A program made the position numbers and the translations under genes. From Cellulosimicrobium marinum (GTDB lineage: Bacteria > Actinomycetota > Actinomycetes > Actinomycetales > Cellulomonadaceae), in NCBI RefSeq assembly GCF_020551945.1, contig NZ_JAJBZH010000006.1:124001-188000 (forward strand): 64,000 nucleotides of DNA. Direction: 5' to 3'. Each line of letters begins with the position of its first letter. Position 1 is the first letter of the stretch. The notes beneath the pieces were generated by a model that did not search any database, had not been told where the DNA came from, and saw only the letters and a list, made by a program, of their open reading frames with translations. Below are positions 8,635-17,068 of this stretch, in pieces.

Positions 8635-9605
8635 CGCGCACCCGGTTCACCAAGGGTCACGGGACCCGCAACGACTTCGTGCTGCTCGCCGACACGAAGG
8701 GTGAGCTGGACCTCACGCCCGAGCTCGTCCGCGCCCTCGCGGACCGTCGCGGCGGCGTCGGCGGGGACGGCGTCATCCGCCTCGTCCCGACCGCTCTCGT
8801 CCCCGAGTCGCACGACGTGCTCGCGCAGGACCCGCACGCGATCTGGTTCATGGACTACCGCAACGCCGACGGCTCCGTCGCGGAGATGTGCGGCAACGGC
8901 GTCCGCGTCTTCGCGGCGTTCGCCGAGAGCCTCGGGCTCGTGAGCTTCGCCGGCGGCACCGAGGTCCCCGTCGGGACGCGCGCGGGCGTCAAGCGCGTGC
9001 GCAAGGAGGACGACGGCTGGTACGCCGTCGACATGAGCGCCTGGTACCTGCCGGGCGGGCGCGAGGCGCTGCGCGCCGGGTTCGACGCCACCGTCGTCGT
9101 GCGCGGGTGGGACGTCCCCCGGCCCGCGCTCGGCGTCGACCTCGGCAACCCGCACACGGTCCTCGCCCTGGCCCGCGAAGAGCTCCTCGAGGACGCCGAC
9201 CTCACGGCCGCCCCCGTCGTCGAGCCGGTGCCGCCGCGCGGGACGAACGTCGAGCTCGTCGTACCGCTCGGCGAGACCGTCGAGCCCGACGGCACCCTCG
9301 TCGGACGCGTGCGCATGCGCGTCCACGAGCGAGGCGTCGGGGAGACCCCGTCGTGCGGGACCGGCGCCTGCGCCGCCGCGCTCGCCGTGCGCGTGTGGGG
9401 CGGCTCCGACGCCCCCGACACCTGGTACGTCGAGGTGCCCGGCGGCACCGTGCGCGTGCGCGCCCTCCCCGACGACCACGTCGAGCTCGCCGGGCCGGCA
9501 GAGCTGGTGCACTCCGGCGAGATCGACCTCGCGCGCCTCGTGCCCCCGGCGCCGGCGCCCGTCCCGCCGCCCCCCGCGGCGCAGGACGAGCCCGCCGCCG
9601 TCTGA
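8631..9605 (+). CDS. dapF: Diaminopimelate epimerase DapF
   Basis: 324 residues. The two catalytic cysteines are present: Cys87 in MCGNGVR and Cys242 in SCGTGAC, with the two-lobed epimerase repeats around them. It converts LL- to meso-diaminopimelate for lysine synthesis, and in DAP-type walls for peptidoglycan. ATG 8631 overlaps the miaA stop. It is longer than the roughly 275-residue enteric enzyme, with an Ala/Pro-rich C-terminal tail. Its stop is only four bases from the stop of the convergent methyltransferase. The MurE found downstream does not carry the usual DAP motif, so DapF may serve lysine synthesis mainly. Confidence 0.97.
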   Translation: MTRTRFTKGHGTRNDFVLLADTKGELDLTPELVRALADRRGGVGGDGVIRLVPTALVPESHDVLAQDPHAIWFMDYRNADGSVAEMCGNGVRVFAAFAESLGLVSFAGGTEVPVGTRAGVKRVRKEDDGWYAVDMSAWYLPGGREALRAGFDATVVVRGWDVPRPALGVDLGNPHTVLALAREELLEDADLTAAPVVEPVPPRGTNVELVVPLGETVEPDGTLVGRVRMRVHERGVGETPSCGTGACAAALAVRVWGGSDAPDTWYVEVPGGTVRVRALPDDHVELAGPAELVHSGEIDLARLVPPAPAPVPPPPAAQDEPAAV

Positions 9606-9609
9606 CGGA

Positions 9610-10260
9610 TCAGGCCGACGGCGCCCCGACCGTCAGCACGCGGAAGCCCTTGGCGCTCGCGGCCCGCGAGACCTCGGCCCCCGGCAGCACCGGGGCCAGG
9701 TGCTCGACCAGCCACCGCTGCAGCGAGTCGGCACCGAGGTTGCGCTGCACCACGAGGTGCGCGACCGCGCCCGGCGCGAGGCGCGGCAGCCAGCGCAGCA
9801 GCATGCCGTGCAGCACCTCCTTGCCCACGCGGATCGGCGGGTTCGACCACAGCGCGGCGAACGCGACGTCGTCGGGCACCTCGTCCGGCGTCACGGCGCG
9901 CACCCCGGCGAGGCCGAGGCGGTCGGCGTTGCGCCGCACGAGGTCGAGCGCGCGCTCGTTGACGTCCACGGCCCACACGGTGGCACCGGGCGCCTCGAGC
10001 GCCATGGTGATCGCCACCGGGCCCCAGCCGCACCCGAGGTCCAGCAGGTGCGCGCCCGCCCCGTCGCCGGGCAGGACGTCGTCCAGCGCGGGGGTCGTCC
10101 GCAGCAGCACCTGCGTGCCGAGGTCGAGCCGGCCGGGGGAGAAGACGCCGCCCGCGACCTCCACCTCGACGTCGCGCCCCGCGAGGCGGACGGCGATCGT
10201 GCGCCGCTCGGACGCCGAGGCGGGCCGCGCGGTGAAGTAGTGGTCGTGCTCGTCGCTCAC
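9610..10260 (-). CDS. Class I SAM methyltransferase, RsmC/RlmG-like
   Basis: 216 residues from GTG 10260. Motif I DLGCGWGPVAITMA, acidic motif II AVDVNERALDLVRRN and motif IV SNPPIRVG (NPPx, typical of enzymes methylating exocyclic amines of bases) place it with the RsmC/RlmG small methyltransferase group. It has only the catalytic half of E. coli RsmC, as usual for the actinobacterial form. An N-terminal HYFTARPASASERR stretch is also typical. A TAGGAT box lies eight bases upstream. The exact rRNA or tRNA target cannot be told from sequence. Confidence 0.85.
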   Translation of the reverse strand: MSDEHDHYFTARPASASERRTIAVRLAGRDVEVEVAGGVFSPGRLDLGTQVLLRTTPALDDVLPGDGAGAHLLDLGCGWGPVAITMALEAPGATVWAVDVNERALDLVRRNADRLGLAGVRAVTPDEVPDDVAFAALWSNPPIRVGKEVLHGMLLRWLPRLAPGAVAHLVVQRNLGADSLQRWLVEHLAPVLPGAEVSRAASAKGFRVLTVGAPSA

Positions 10261-10268
10261 GAGGCGTG

Positions 10269-10274
10269 ATCCTA
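10269..10274 (-). promoter_or_regulatory. -10 box of the methyltransferase gene
   Basis: TAGGAT on the minus strand, eight bases before GTG 10260. Confidence 0.5.
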
Positions 10275-10390
10275 TGTCGCGGCGCCGGACCGTGGAATCC
10301 GTTGGCCGCGGGACGATTTCGCGTGCCACGCTTGTTCCACGAGAGGACGGCGGGTGCCGTCCTGCCAGGACCCCGGACGGAAGGCGGCAC

Positions 10391-11938
10391 ATGACCCAGA
10401 CCCCTGCGAACCCCACGACGGCTCGGAGCGAGCCGGCCGACGCGCCGCGGGACATCGCGAGCGACGTCGTGGCACGGGTGCTCGCACGGGCCGGGACGGC
10501 GCGCGCCGAGGGCGGCACGGTCCACGCGGAGCACGACGGCGACCAGCTCGACCTCGCCGAGCGTGCGTCGCTGCGGCGCGTCGCCGGGCTGTCGACCGAG
10601 CTCCAGGACGTCACCGAGGTCGAGTACCGTCAGCTCCGGCTCGAGAAGGTCGTCCTCGTCGGGCTGTGGAGCCCGTCGTCCGACCCGCGCGAGGACGGCG
10701 CCGCGACGAGCGCGGTCGAGGCCGAGGTCTCGCTGCGCGAGCTCGCCGCCCTCGCCGAGACCGCCGGGTCCCAGGTGCTCGACGGCCTGCTCCAGCGCCG
10801 CGCCAAGCCCGACCCCGGCACCTACCTCGGGTCCGGCAAGGCGGAGCAGCTCGCGGAGATCGTCGCGGCCAGCGGCGCCGACACGGTCGTCGTCGACGGC
10901 GAGCTGGCCCCGTCCCAGCGCCGCGCGCTGGAGGACATCGTCAAGGTCAAGGTCGTCGACCGCACCGCGCTGATCCTCGACATCTTCGCCCAGCACGCCA
11001 AGTCCCGGGAGGGTAAGGCCCAGGTCGAGCTCGCCCAGCTCGAGTACCTCCTGCCGCGCCTGCGCGGCTGGGGCGAGTCGATGTCCCGCCAGGCGGGCGG
11101 TCAGGTCGGCGGCGCCGGCGCGGGCATGGGGTCGCGCGGTCCCGGTGAGACGAAGATCGAGCTGGACCGGCGGCGCATCCGCAACCGGATGGCGAAGCTG
11201 CGCCGCGAGATCGCGGCGATGGCCCCCGGACGCGAGACCAAGCGCTCGTCGCGCAAGCGGCACGCGGTCCCGTCCGTCGCGATCGCGGGCTACACCAACG
11301 CGGGCAAGTCGAGCCTGCTCAACGCGATCACCGGCGCCGGCGTGCTCGTCGAGAACGCGCTGTTCGCGACCCTCGACCCGACCGTGCGGCGCACCCGCAC
11401 GGAGGACGGGCGCGTGTACACCCTCGCGGACACCGTCGGGTTCGTCCGCGCGCTGCCGCACCAGCTCGTCGAGGCGTTCCGCTCGACGCTCGAGGAGGTC
11501 GGGGACGCCGACCTGCTCCTGCACGTCGTCGACGCGTCCCACCCCGACCCCGAGGGTCAGATCGCCGCGGTCCGCCACGTCCTCGCCGACATCCCGGGCG
11601 TCGAGGACGTCCCCGAGGTCGTCGTGCTCAACAAGGCCGACGTCGCCGACCCCGAGGTCGTCGACCGGATCCGGCGGCGCGAGCGGCGCACCGTCGTCGT
11701 CTCCGCGCACACCGGCGAGGGGATCGAGGCGCTGCGCGCCCTCATCGCCGACGAGCTCCCGCGCCCCGACGTCGCGATCGACGTCGTCGTCCCCTACTCG
11801 CGCGGTGACCTCGTGCACCGCGTCCACACCGAGGGTGAGATCGACCACGAGGAGCACACGCCCGAGGGGACCCTGCTCCGCGGACGCGTCGCCGAGGCGC
11901 TCGCCGCCGAGCTCGCCGGGGCCGCGGCCGGCGCCTGA
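10391..11938 (+). CDS. hflX: GTPase HflX
   Basis: 515 residues from ATG 10391, preceded by a purine-rich GGAAGG. The frame is open from 10274, but that region reads as leader. The N-terminal HflX domain (DTVVVDGELAPSQRRALED), the Gly-rich linker near MGSRGPGETKIELDRRRIR, and the G domain with G1 GYTNAGKSS, G3 DTVGF, G4 NKAD are all present. HflX binds the 50S subunit and rescues or splits stalled ribosomes under stress. The actinobacterial enzyme carries a longer N-terminal extension than E. coli, as here. Followed 76 bases later by the DinG-like helicase. Confidence 0.96.
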   Translation: MTQTPANPTTARSEPADAPRDIASDVVARVLARAGTARAEGGTVHAEHDGDQLDLAERASLRRVAGLSTELQDVTEVEYRQLRLEKVVLVGLWSPSSDPREDGAATSAVEAEVSLRELAALAETAGSQVLDGLLQRRAKPDPGTYLGSGKAEQLAEIVAASGADTVVVDGELAPSQRRALEDIVKVKVVDRTALILDIFAQHAKSREGKAQVELAQLEYLLPRLRGWGESMSRQAGGQVGGAGAGMGSRGPGETKIELDRRRIRNRMAKLRREIAAMAPGRETKRSSRKRHAVPSVAIAGYTNAGKSSLLNAITGAGVLVENALFATLDPTVRRTRTEDGRVYTLADTVGFVRALPHQLVEAFRSTLEEVGDADLLLHVVDASHPDPEGQIAAVRHVLADIPGVEDVPEVVVLNKADVADPEVVDRIRRRERRTVVVSAHTGEGIEALRALIADELPRPDVAIDVVVPYSRGDLVHRVHTEGEIDHEEHTPEGTLLRGRVAEALAAELAGAAAGA

Positions 11939-12002
11939 GCACCTCGACCGGGCGCCCGTCCACAGGGCGCCCGGCCACCGGGGCGACGTCGGGGTCCGAC
12001 CG

Positions 12003-12008
12003 TAGACT
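12003..12008 (+). promoter_or_regulatory. -10 box, leaderless promoter of the DinG-like helicase
   Basis: TAGACT, six bases before GTG 12015. The same box with a near-identical spacer is found before the PPOX gene at 62492. Confidence 0.6.
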
Positions 12009-12014
12009 CGGCGG

Positions 12015-14135
12015 GTGCCCCCCGTCCCGCCCCTCGCCGCCCGTGCTCCCGACGACGCGCCGCAGGAGGGCGCGGGCACCCGGGACGCCGCGTCGCTCGC
12101 GGGCGTGCCGGACGTCGACGCGCTCCTCGACCTCGCGGTCGGCCGCCTCGGGGGAGCGCGCCGCGACGGGCAGCACCAGATGGCGCGCGCCGTCGCGGGG
12201 TCGATCGGGAGCGGCGAGCACCTCGTCGTGCAGGCCGGCACGGGCACGGGGAAGTCGCTCGGCTACCTCGTGCCCGCCGTGCGGCATGCCGTCGCGACGG
12301 ACGAGCGCGTCGTCGTCTCGACGGCGACGCTCGCCCTCCAGCGCCAGGTCATCACGCGCGACCTCCCGCTCGTCGCCGAGGCGATCGGCACCGAGCTCCC
12401 GCGCCCCGCGTCGATCGCGCTCCTCAAGGGCTGGCACAACTACGTGTGCGTCCACAAGGTCGCCGGCGGGTACCCGGTCGACGAACCGACGCTCTTCGAC
12501 CTCCCCGGCGAGTCGGGCGGCGCGACCGACCACCCCTCCGCCCGGACCGAGAGCGGGGCGACGGCGTCCCTCGGCGAGCAGGTCGTCCGCGTGCGCGAGT
12601 GGGCGCAGGACACCCCGAGCGGGGACCGCGACGACCTCGTGCCCGGCGTGAGCGACAAGGCGTGGCGCCAGGTCTCGGTCACCGCGCTGGAGTGCCTGGG
12701 CCAACGGTGCCCGCTGCTCGCCGAGTGCTTCCCCGAGAAGGCGCGCGCCGCCGCGCGCGAGGCCGACGTCGTCGTGACGAACCACGCGATGCTCGGCATC
12801 GCGGCGATGGGCTCCCCGGGGGTGCTGCCCGAGCACGACGTGCTGGTCGTCGACGAGGCCCACGAGCTCGCCGACCGCGTGACGGCCGCGGCGACGGTCG
12901 ACCTCTCGGTCCCCGCCATCGAGGGAGCCGCGCGGCTCGCGCGTCGGCACGGCGGCGTCACCACCGACCTGCTGGACGCCGCGTCCGCGACGTTCGGCGG
13001 GGTCGTCGGGTCGCTGCCCGCCGAGCGCTTCCCGGACGGTCTGCCCGACGGCGCCCGGGACGCCGTCGCCGCCGTGCGCGACGGCGCCCGCGAGGTCCTC
13101 TCGCGGCTCAAGCCCGAGACCGGTGCGACGAAGCCCGCGACGCCCGACACCGGCCTGAAGATGGCCCAGTCCGCGATGCTCCAGCTCTTCGAGATCGCCG
13201 AGCGCATGGCGGCCGACCCCACCGGTCACGACGTCCTGTGGTGCTCGCGGCCGGGCGAGGGCGGCTGGGCCGGGGACCGGTTCGGCGACGGAGCGAGCCG
13301 CCTCCACGCGGCGCCCCTCGGCGTCGCCGGCCTCATCCGGACGCACCTGCTCACCGAGCGCACGGGGGTCTTCACGTCGGCGACGCTCGCGCTCGGCGGC
13401 GCGTTCGACGCCGTGGCGCGCTCCTTCGGGCTCGGCACGGCGGGGTCCGAGGAGGAGAAGCCGCCGCCGTGGCGCGGGCTCGACGTCGGCAGCCCCTTCG
13501 ACTACCGGCGGCAGGGCATCCTCTACGTCGCGAAGCACCTCCCGACACCCGGGCGCGAGGCAGCGACCGAGCACCAGCTCGACGAGATCGCCGCGCTCGT
13601 CGAGGCAGCCGGTGGCCGCACGCTCGGGCTCTTCTCGTCGCGTCGCGCCGCCGTGGCCGCCGCCGAGGCGATGCGCGAGCGCCTCGACGTGCCCGTGCTG
13701 TGCCAGGGCGACGACCAGCTTCCCACCCTCGTGCGCCAGTTCGCCGACGACCCGGCGACGTGCCTGTTCGGGACGCTGTCCCTGTGGCAGGGCGTCGACG
13801 TGCCGGGCCCGTCCTGCCAGCTCGTCCTCATCGACCGCATCCCGTTCCCGCGCCCCGACGACCCGGTGCGCTCGGCGCGGGCGCGCGCGGTCGAGGCCGC
13901 CGGGGGCAACGGCTTCATGCAGGTGTCCGCGACGCACGCGGCGCTGCTGCTCGCCCAGGGCGCCGGCCGCCTCGTGCGCTCGACGAGCGACCGGGGCGTC
14001 GTCGCCGTGCTCGACCCGCGCCTCGTCACCGCGCGCTACGGCACCTTCCTCACCCGGTCCATGCCGGACTTCTGGCAGACCACCGACCGGGAGGTCGCCA
14101 CCGGTGCGCTGCGCCGCCTCGTCGCCCTAGGCTGA
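12015..14135 (+). CDS. ATP-dependent DNA helicase, DinG/XPD family
   Basis: 706 residues from GTG 12015. Walker A GTGTGKS near residue 80, DEAH box VVDEAHELADR, and helicase motif VI QGAGRLVRSTSDRG. Four cysteines between motifs I and II (one in VCVHK, then CLGQRC and CPLLAEC) fit the 4Fe-4S cluster of the XPD/DinG group. These 5'-3' helicases unwind D-loops and other structures at stalled forks. Despite the DinG name no LexA box is seen at its promoter. Leaderless start inferred from the TAGACT box. Annotated in related genomes simply as ATP-dependent DNA helicase. Confidence 0.92.
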   Translation: MPPVPPLAARAPDDAPQEGAGTRDAASLAGVPDVDALLDLAVGRLGGARRDGQHQMARAVAGSIGSGEHLVVQAGTGTGKSLGYLVPAVRHAVATDERVVVSTATLALQRQVITRDLPLVAEAIGTELPRPASIALLKGWHNYVCVHKVAGGYPVDEPTLFDLPGESGGATDHPSARTESGATASLGEQVVRVREWAQDTPSGDRDDLVPGVSDKAWRQVSVTALECLGQRCPLLAECFPEKARAAAREADVVVTNHAMLGIAAMGSPGVLPEHDVLVVDEAHELADRVTAAATVDLSVPAIEGAARLARRHGGVTTDLLDAASATFGGVVGSLPAERFPDGLPDGARDAVAAVRDGAREVLSRLKPETGATKPATPDTGLKMAQSAMLQLFEIAERMAADPTGHDVLWCSRPGEGGWAGDRFGDGASRLHAAPLGVAGLIRTHLLTERTGVFTSATLALGGAFDAVARSFGLGTAGSEEEKPPPWRGLDVGSPFDYRRQGILYVAKHLPTPGREAATEHQLDEIAALVEAAGGRTLGLFSSRRAAVAAAEAMRERLDVPVLCQGDDQLPTLVRQFADDPATCLFGTLSLWQGVDVPGPSCQLVLIDRIPFPRPDDPVRSARARAVEAAGGNGFMQVSATHAALLLAQGAGRLVRSTSDRGVVAVLDPRLVTARYGTFLTRSMPDFWQTTDREVATGALRRLVALG

Positions 14136-14161
14136 GGCGAACCCACCGAGACGGAGGCGCG

Positions 14162-15181
14162 ATGACCGACGCAGGCACGACCCCCTCGCCCGTTGCGGGC
14201 CCGGCGGGGGACCCCACACCGCCGCGACCCGGGGCACGCACGACGAAGCTCGCGATCGTCGGGGCGGGCGCCGTCGGCTCGACGCTGGCGTACGCGGCCC
14301 TCATGCGCGGTGCCGCGCGCACGGTCGCGATGCTCGACGTCAACCGGCCGAAGGTCGAGGCCGAGGTGCTGGACCTCCAGCACGGGATCCAGTTCATGCC
14401 GATGGCGCGCGTCGAGGGGTCGGACGACGTCGCCGTGTGCGAGGGCGCGGACGTCGTCGTCGTGACCGCGGGCGCGAAGCAGAAGCAGGGCCAGACCCGG
14501 CTCGACCTCGCCGAGGGCACGATCGGCCTCATGCGCACCATCCTCCCCGGGCTGGTGGACGTCGCGCCGGACGCGGTCTACGTCATGGTGACCAACCCCG
14601 TGGACATCGTCACGTACGCGGCGCTCACGTTCTCCGGCCTCCCGCCCGAGCGGCTGTTCGGCAGCGGCACCGTGCTCGACTCGTCGCGGCTGCGGTTCCT
14701 CGTGGCGCAGCACTGCGGGGTCGCGGTGCAGAACGTCCACGCCTACATCGCGGGCGAGCACGGCGACAGCGAGATCCCGCTGTGGAGCTCGGCGACGATC
14801 GGGGGCGTCCCGCTGCTCGAGTGGCCCGGGATCGCGGGGCACCCCCCGCTCTCGGCGGACACGCGGGAGGAGATCGCCCGCGAGGTGGTCCAGTCCGCGT
14901 ACCGGATCATCGAGGGCAAGGGCGCGACGAACTACGCCGTCGGGCTCGCGGGCACGCGCATCATCGAGGCGATCCTCGACGACGAGCACCGGCTGCTGCC
15001 CGTCTCGACCCTGCTCGACGGCGACTACGGGCTGGACGACGTGTGCCTGTCCCTGCCGACCCTCGTCGGCCGTCACGGCGCCACGGAGCGCGTCGAGGTC
15101 CCGCTCTCCGACGCGGAGCTCGCCGGCCTGCGGGCCTCCGCCGACTCCCTGCGTGCCGTCGCCCGGCGGTTCGGGCTGTAG
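14162..15181 (+). CDS. ldh: L-lactate dehydrogenase
   Basis: 339 residues from ATG 14162 with a GGAGG seven bases upstream. NAD-binding GAGAVGSTLAYA, the coenzyme-discriminating Asp in AMLDVNR, the VTNPVDIVTY strand, and the catalytic His in EHGDSEIPLW identify an NAD-dependent L-LDH. It reduces pyruvate to lactate to recycle NADH in fermentation. About 28 Pro/Gly-rich residues precede the Rossmann fold. A strong bidirectional terminator follows at once and separates it from lexA. Confidence 0.96.
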   Translation: MTDAGTTPSPVAGPAGDPTPPRPGARTTKLAIVGAGAVGSTLAYAALMRGAARTVAMLDVNRPKVEAEVLDLQHGIQFMPMARVEGSDDVAVCEGADVVVVTAGAKQKQGQTRLDLAEGTIGLMRTILPGLVDVAPDAVYVMVTNPVDIVTYAALTFSGLPPERLFGSGTVLDSSRLRFLVAQHCGVAVQNVHAYIAGEHGDSEIPLWSSATIGGVPLLEWPGIAGHPPLSADTREEIAREVVQSAYRIIEGKGATNYAVGLAGTRIIEAILDDEHRLLPVSTLLDGDYGLDDVCLSLPTLVGRHGATERVEVPLSDAELAGLRASADSLRAVARRFGL

Positions 15182-15194
15182 CGAGCGCAGGACG

Positions 15195-15233
15195 GCACGA
15201 GGGCCGGTGGTCGTCGACCACCGGCCCTCGTGC
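15195..15233. terminator. Bidirectional terminator between ldh and lexA
   Basis: A perfect 17-bp inverted repeat: arms 15195-15211 and 15217-15233 with a 5-base centre. It starts 14 bases after the ldh stop and ends nine bases before the lexA stop on the other strand. Confidence 0.9.
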
Positions 15234-15241
15234 GTCGTCCG

Positions 15242-15970
15242 TCAGAGGCTGCGCAGCACCGACACGACGCGCCCGAGGACCTGTGCGTCGTCCCCGACGA
15301 TCGGCTCGTACGCCGGGTTGTGCGGCATGAGCCACACGTGCCCGTCGGTGCGCTTGAAGGTCTTCACCGTCGCCTCGCCGTCGATCATGGCCGCGACGAT
15401 CTCGCCGTTCTCGGCGACCGGCTGACGCCGCACGACGACCCAGTCGCCGTCGCAGATCGCCGCGTCGACCATCGAGTCGCCCTGGACGCGCAGGAGGAAC
15501 AGCTCGCCGTCGCCGACGAGCTGACGCGGCAGGGGGAACACGTCCTCGACGACCTGCTCGGCCAGGATCGGTCCGCCGGCGGCGATGCGTCCCACGACGG
15601 GCACGTACGAGGGCGCCGGGTGGGCCTCGTCCACGGACGCCGCGTGGGAGCGGGCGGGGGAGCGCTCGACCGTCCGTGAGTCGTCGGGCTGGACCACCTC
15701 GATCGCCCGAGGGCGGTTCGGGTCGCGGCGCAGGAAACCCTTGCGCTCGAGGGTCGTGAGCTGGTGCTTGACGGAGGAGGGGCTCGTGAGACCGACGGCC
15801 TCGCCGATCTCGCGCATGCTCGGCGGGTAACCCCGCTGGTCGACGCACGAGCGGATCGTCTCGAGCACCAGGCGCTGGCGCGGCGTGAGCCCGTCACCGC
15901 CCGCCGTGCCGTCGGGGAGCTCGCGCACCTCGGCGAGCCTGCCGCCCGACTCCCTGCCACGTCCCGCCAT
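15242..15970 (-). CDS. lexA: LexA repressor
   Basis: 242 residues from ATG 15970, which has a GGAG nine bases upstream. The winged helix-turn-helix ([26 protein letters not shown]) recognises SOS boxes; the S24 peptidase-like domain has the Ala131-Gly132 cleavage bond in GRIAAGGP, Ser166 in GDSM and Lys203 in ATVKTF, so autocleavage should work. The frame continues to ATG 16120, adding 50 low-complexity residues; a CATGTT inside the SOS box would put the transcript start there. I prefer 15970 by family length. Autoregulation is shown by the LexA boxes upstream. Confidence 0.95.
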   Translation of the reverse strand: MAGRGRESGGRLAEVRELPDGTAGGDGLTPRQRLVLETIRSCVDQRGYPPSMREIGEAVGLTSPSSVKHQLTTLERKGFLRRDPNRPRAIEVVQPDDSRTVERSPARSHAASVDEAHPAPSYVPVVGRIAAGGPILAEQVVEDVFPLPRQLVGDGELFLLRVQGDSMVDAAICDGDWVVVRRQPVAENGEIVAAMIDGEATVKTFKRTDGHVWLMPHNPAYEPIVGDDAQVLGRVVSVLRSL

Positions 15971-16123
15971 CGTCGTCTCCGCCCTCGTCGCCTCGTCGCC
16001 TCGCGGTCGCCGGCCCGTGGTCCGCCGCCCTGCCGTCGGTGCGCGTGGTGCCGTCGCCACGTGGCCGCGGGACATGTCCGGCGAACCGACCTGCCCCCAG
16101 GCTAGGGGAGAGGGCGCCATGAA

Positions 16124-16139
16124 TCAAACATGTGTTCGA
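16124..16139. promoter_or_regulatory. LexA (SOS) box 1, at the lexA promoter
   Basis: Minus-strand reading TCGAACACATGTTTGA, a near-perfect match to the actinobacterial LexA palindrome TCGAAC-N4-GTTCGA. It overlaps the likely lexA -10 region. Confidence 0.85.
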
Positions 16140-16176
16140 GGAACGCTCGACCGTGTCGGTGAAACGTGATAGACCT

Positions 16177-16207
16177 TCGTACAGACGTTCGACGTACACG
16201 TGTTCGA
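16177..16207. promoter_or_regulatory. LexA box 2 and a weaker adjoining box 3, at the LysM gene promoter
   Basis: TCGTACAGACGTTCGA (16177-16192) matches the palindrome at 11 of 12 positions. The next 16 bases (16192-16207) end in GTTCGA with a weaker left half. They lie about 100 bases before the LysM gene ATG. Confidence 0.7.
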
Positions 16208-16291
16208 CCCGGCGAGGGTCGACGACGAGCCCGCGAGGTCCGGGCGACCGGGGAAGGCGCCCGGGCCGCGCGCGGTGGAACGGAGGGACCG

Positions 16292-16729
16292 ATGATCGGC
16301 ACGGCGGTCGACAGCTGGACGGGCGGCACGGCATCCGAGGGTGTGCGAGCGCGCGAGCCCTGGACGCGTCACGGCGGCTCGACGGGAGGCCGGGGCGAGG
16401 ATGAGGCGTCGACGCGCGCGCCGCGGCGCGACGGGTCGGGGCCGCTACGCCTCACGCGGCGGGGGCGCGTCGTGGTCGCTCTTCTCGCCCTCGCGGTGTT
16501 CCTGCTCGTCGTCCGCGTGGGCGCGGCGGTCGCCGGGCAGCCCGGCGAGCCGGTGGAGGTGCGCGTCCACGTGGTCGCGGCCGGCGAGACGCTCTGGGAG
16601 CACGCGAGTGCGGTCGCCGCGCCGGGAGAGGACGTCCGTGACGTCGTGGCCCGGCTCGCCGAGCTCAACGAGCTCTCGTCGACGGGTCTCGTGGCAGGGC
16701 AGCGCCTGCTCCTGCCCGTGGGCGACTGA
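16292..16729 (+). CDS. LysM membrane protein divergent from lexA, likely SOS division inhibitor
   Basis: 145 residues from ATG 16292, with a GGAGGG close upstream; the frame extends to 16166 but without a ribosome site. A charged cytoplasmic N-terminus, one membrane helix (VVVALLALAVFLLVVRVGA) and a C-terminal LysM domain (HVVAAGETLWEHAS to GQRLLLPVGD). LysM binds peptidoglycan. The position divergent from lexA with LexA boxes between is that of Bacillus yneA, Corynebacterium divS and mycobacterial Rv2719c, which delay division during SOS. Sequence similarity among these is weak, so the role is inferred mainly from context and architecture. No hydrolase motif was recognised. Confidence 0.85.
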   Translation: MIGTAVDSWTGGTASEGVRAREPWTRHGGSTGGRGEDEASTRAPRRDGSGPLRLTRRGRVVVALLALAVFLLVVRVGAAVAGQPGEPVEVRVHVVAAGETLWEHASAVAAPGEDVRDVVARLAELNELSSTGLVAGQRLLLPVGD

Positions 16730-16781
16730 GCGCTCGGGCGTGGGGCGCGGGTGACGTGCCTCACGGAGTCGTGGCCAGGGC

Positions 16782-16811
16782 TTGCCACGGCGAGTGAGGT
16801 GGGCCTAAGTT
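16782..16811 (+). promoter_or_regulatory. Promoter of the candidate RNA upstream of nrdR
   Basis: TTGCCA (16782-16787), 18-base spacer, TAAGTT (16806-16811). It sits about 50 bases after the LysM gene with no ORF following. Confidence 0.45.
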
Positions 16812-16814
16812 AGT

Positions 16815-16965
16815 GTCACCTCACACGCCGGGCTGGGGGGCCGGGCGAGAGGTGAGCCGCTGCATGCGGCTCGGAGCACGTCGACGCGCACGAGGCGAGT
16901 CGTCGCGCGTGATGGGGACGGGGGCGTCCCGGCGGGGGCGACCGGAGAACCGGTCGCCCCCGTCC
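16815..16965 (+). ncRNA. Candidate structured small RNA or leader between the LysM gene and nrdR
   Basis: About 150 bases with no credible ORF, a promoter at one end and a terminator-like hairpin at the other. Inside, TCACCTC (16816-16822) can pair with GAGGTGA (16849-16855), and GAGCCGC (16854-16860) with GCGGCTC (16866-16872). I do not recognise a known RNA family; cobalamin riboswitch core sequences are not present. Confidence 0.4.
16933..16962 (+). terminator. Hairpin ending the candidate RNA
   Basis: Perfect 13-bp arms (16933-16945 and 16950-16962) around an AGAA loop, 107 bases before the nrdR ATG and upstream of the nrdR promoter. Confidence 0.7.
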
Positions 16966-16988
16966 TGCTGCCCGGGGTGTCGACCACC

Positions 16989-17018
16989 TTGCACCCACCC
17001 GGTGCCGCGGCATACTTT
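16989..17018 (+). promoter_or_regulatory. nrdR promoter with an inverted repeat across it
   Basis: TTGCAC (16989-16994), 18 bases, TACTTT (17013-17018). The arms ACCCGGTGCC (16997-17006) and GGCACCGGGT (17029-17038) form a perfect 10-bp inverted repeat that brackets the -10 box. Confidence 0.55.
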
Positions 17019-17068
17019 CGACGCGCCGGGCACCGGGTGCTCGCGCCCGTCCCCGGAGGAGAGCTGCC

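Noticed and set aside
15971-16120. 50-residue N-terminal extension of LexA
   Set aside because: Low-complexity and beyond family length; ATG 15970 has its own ribosome site. Kept as a stated alternative.
16801-16820. Iron box (DtxR/IdeR type) in CCTAAGTTAG
   Set aside because: Only a short half resembles the 19-base palindrome and no iron gene is nearby.
16815-16965. Cobalamin riboswitch before nrdR
   Set aside because: The conserved B12-box core sequences are absent and no B12-dependent reductase follows.
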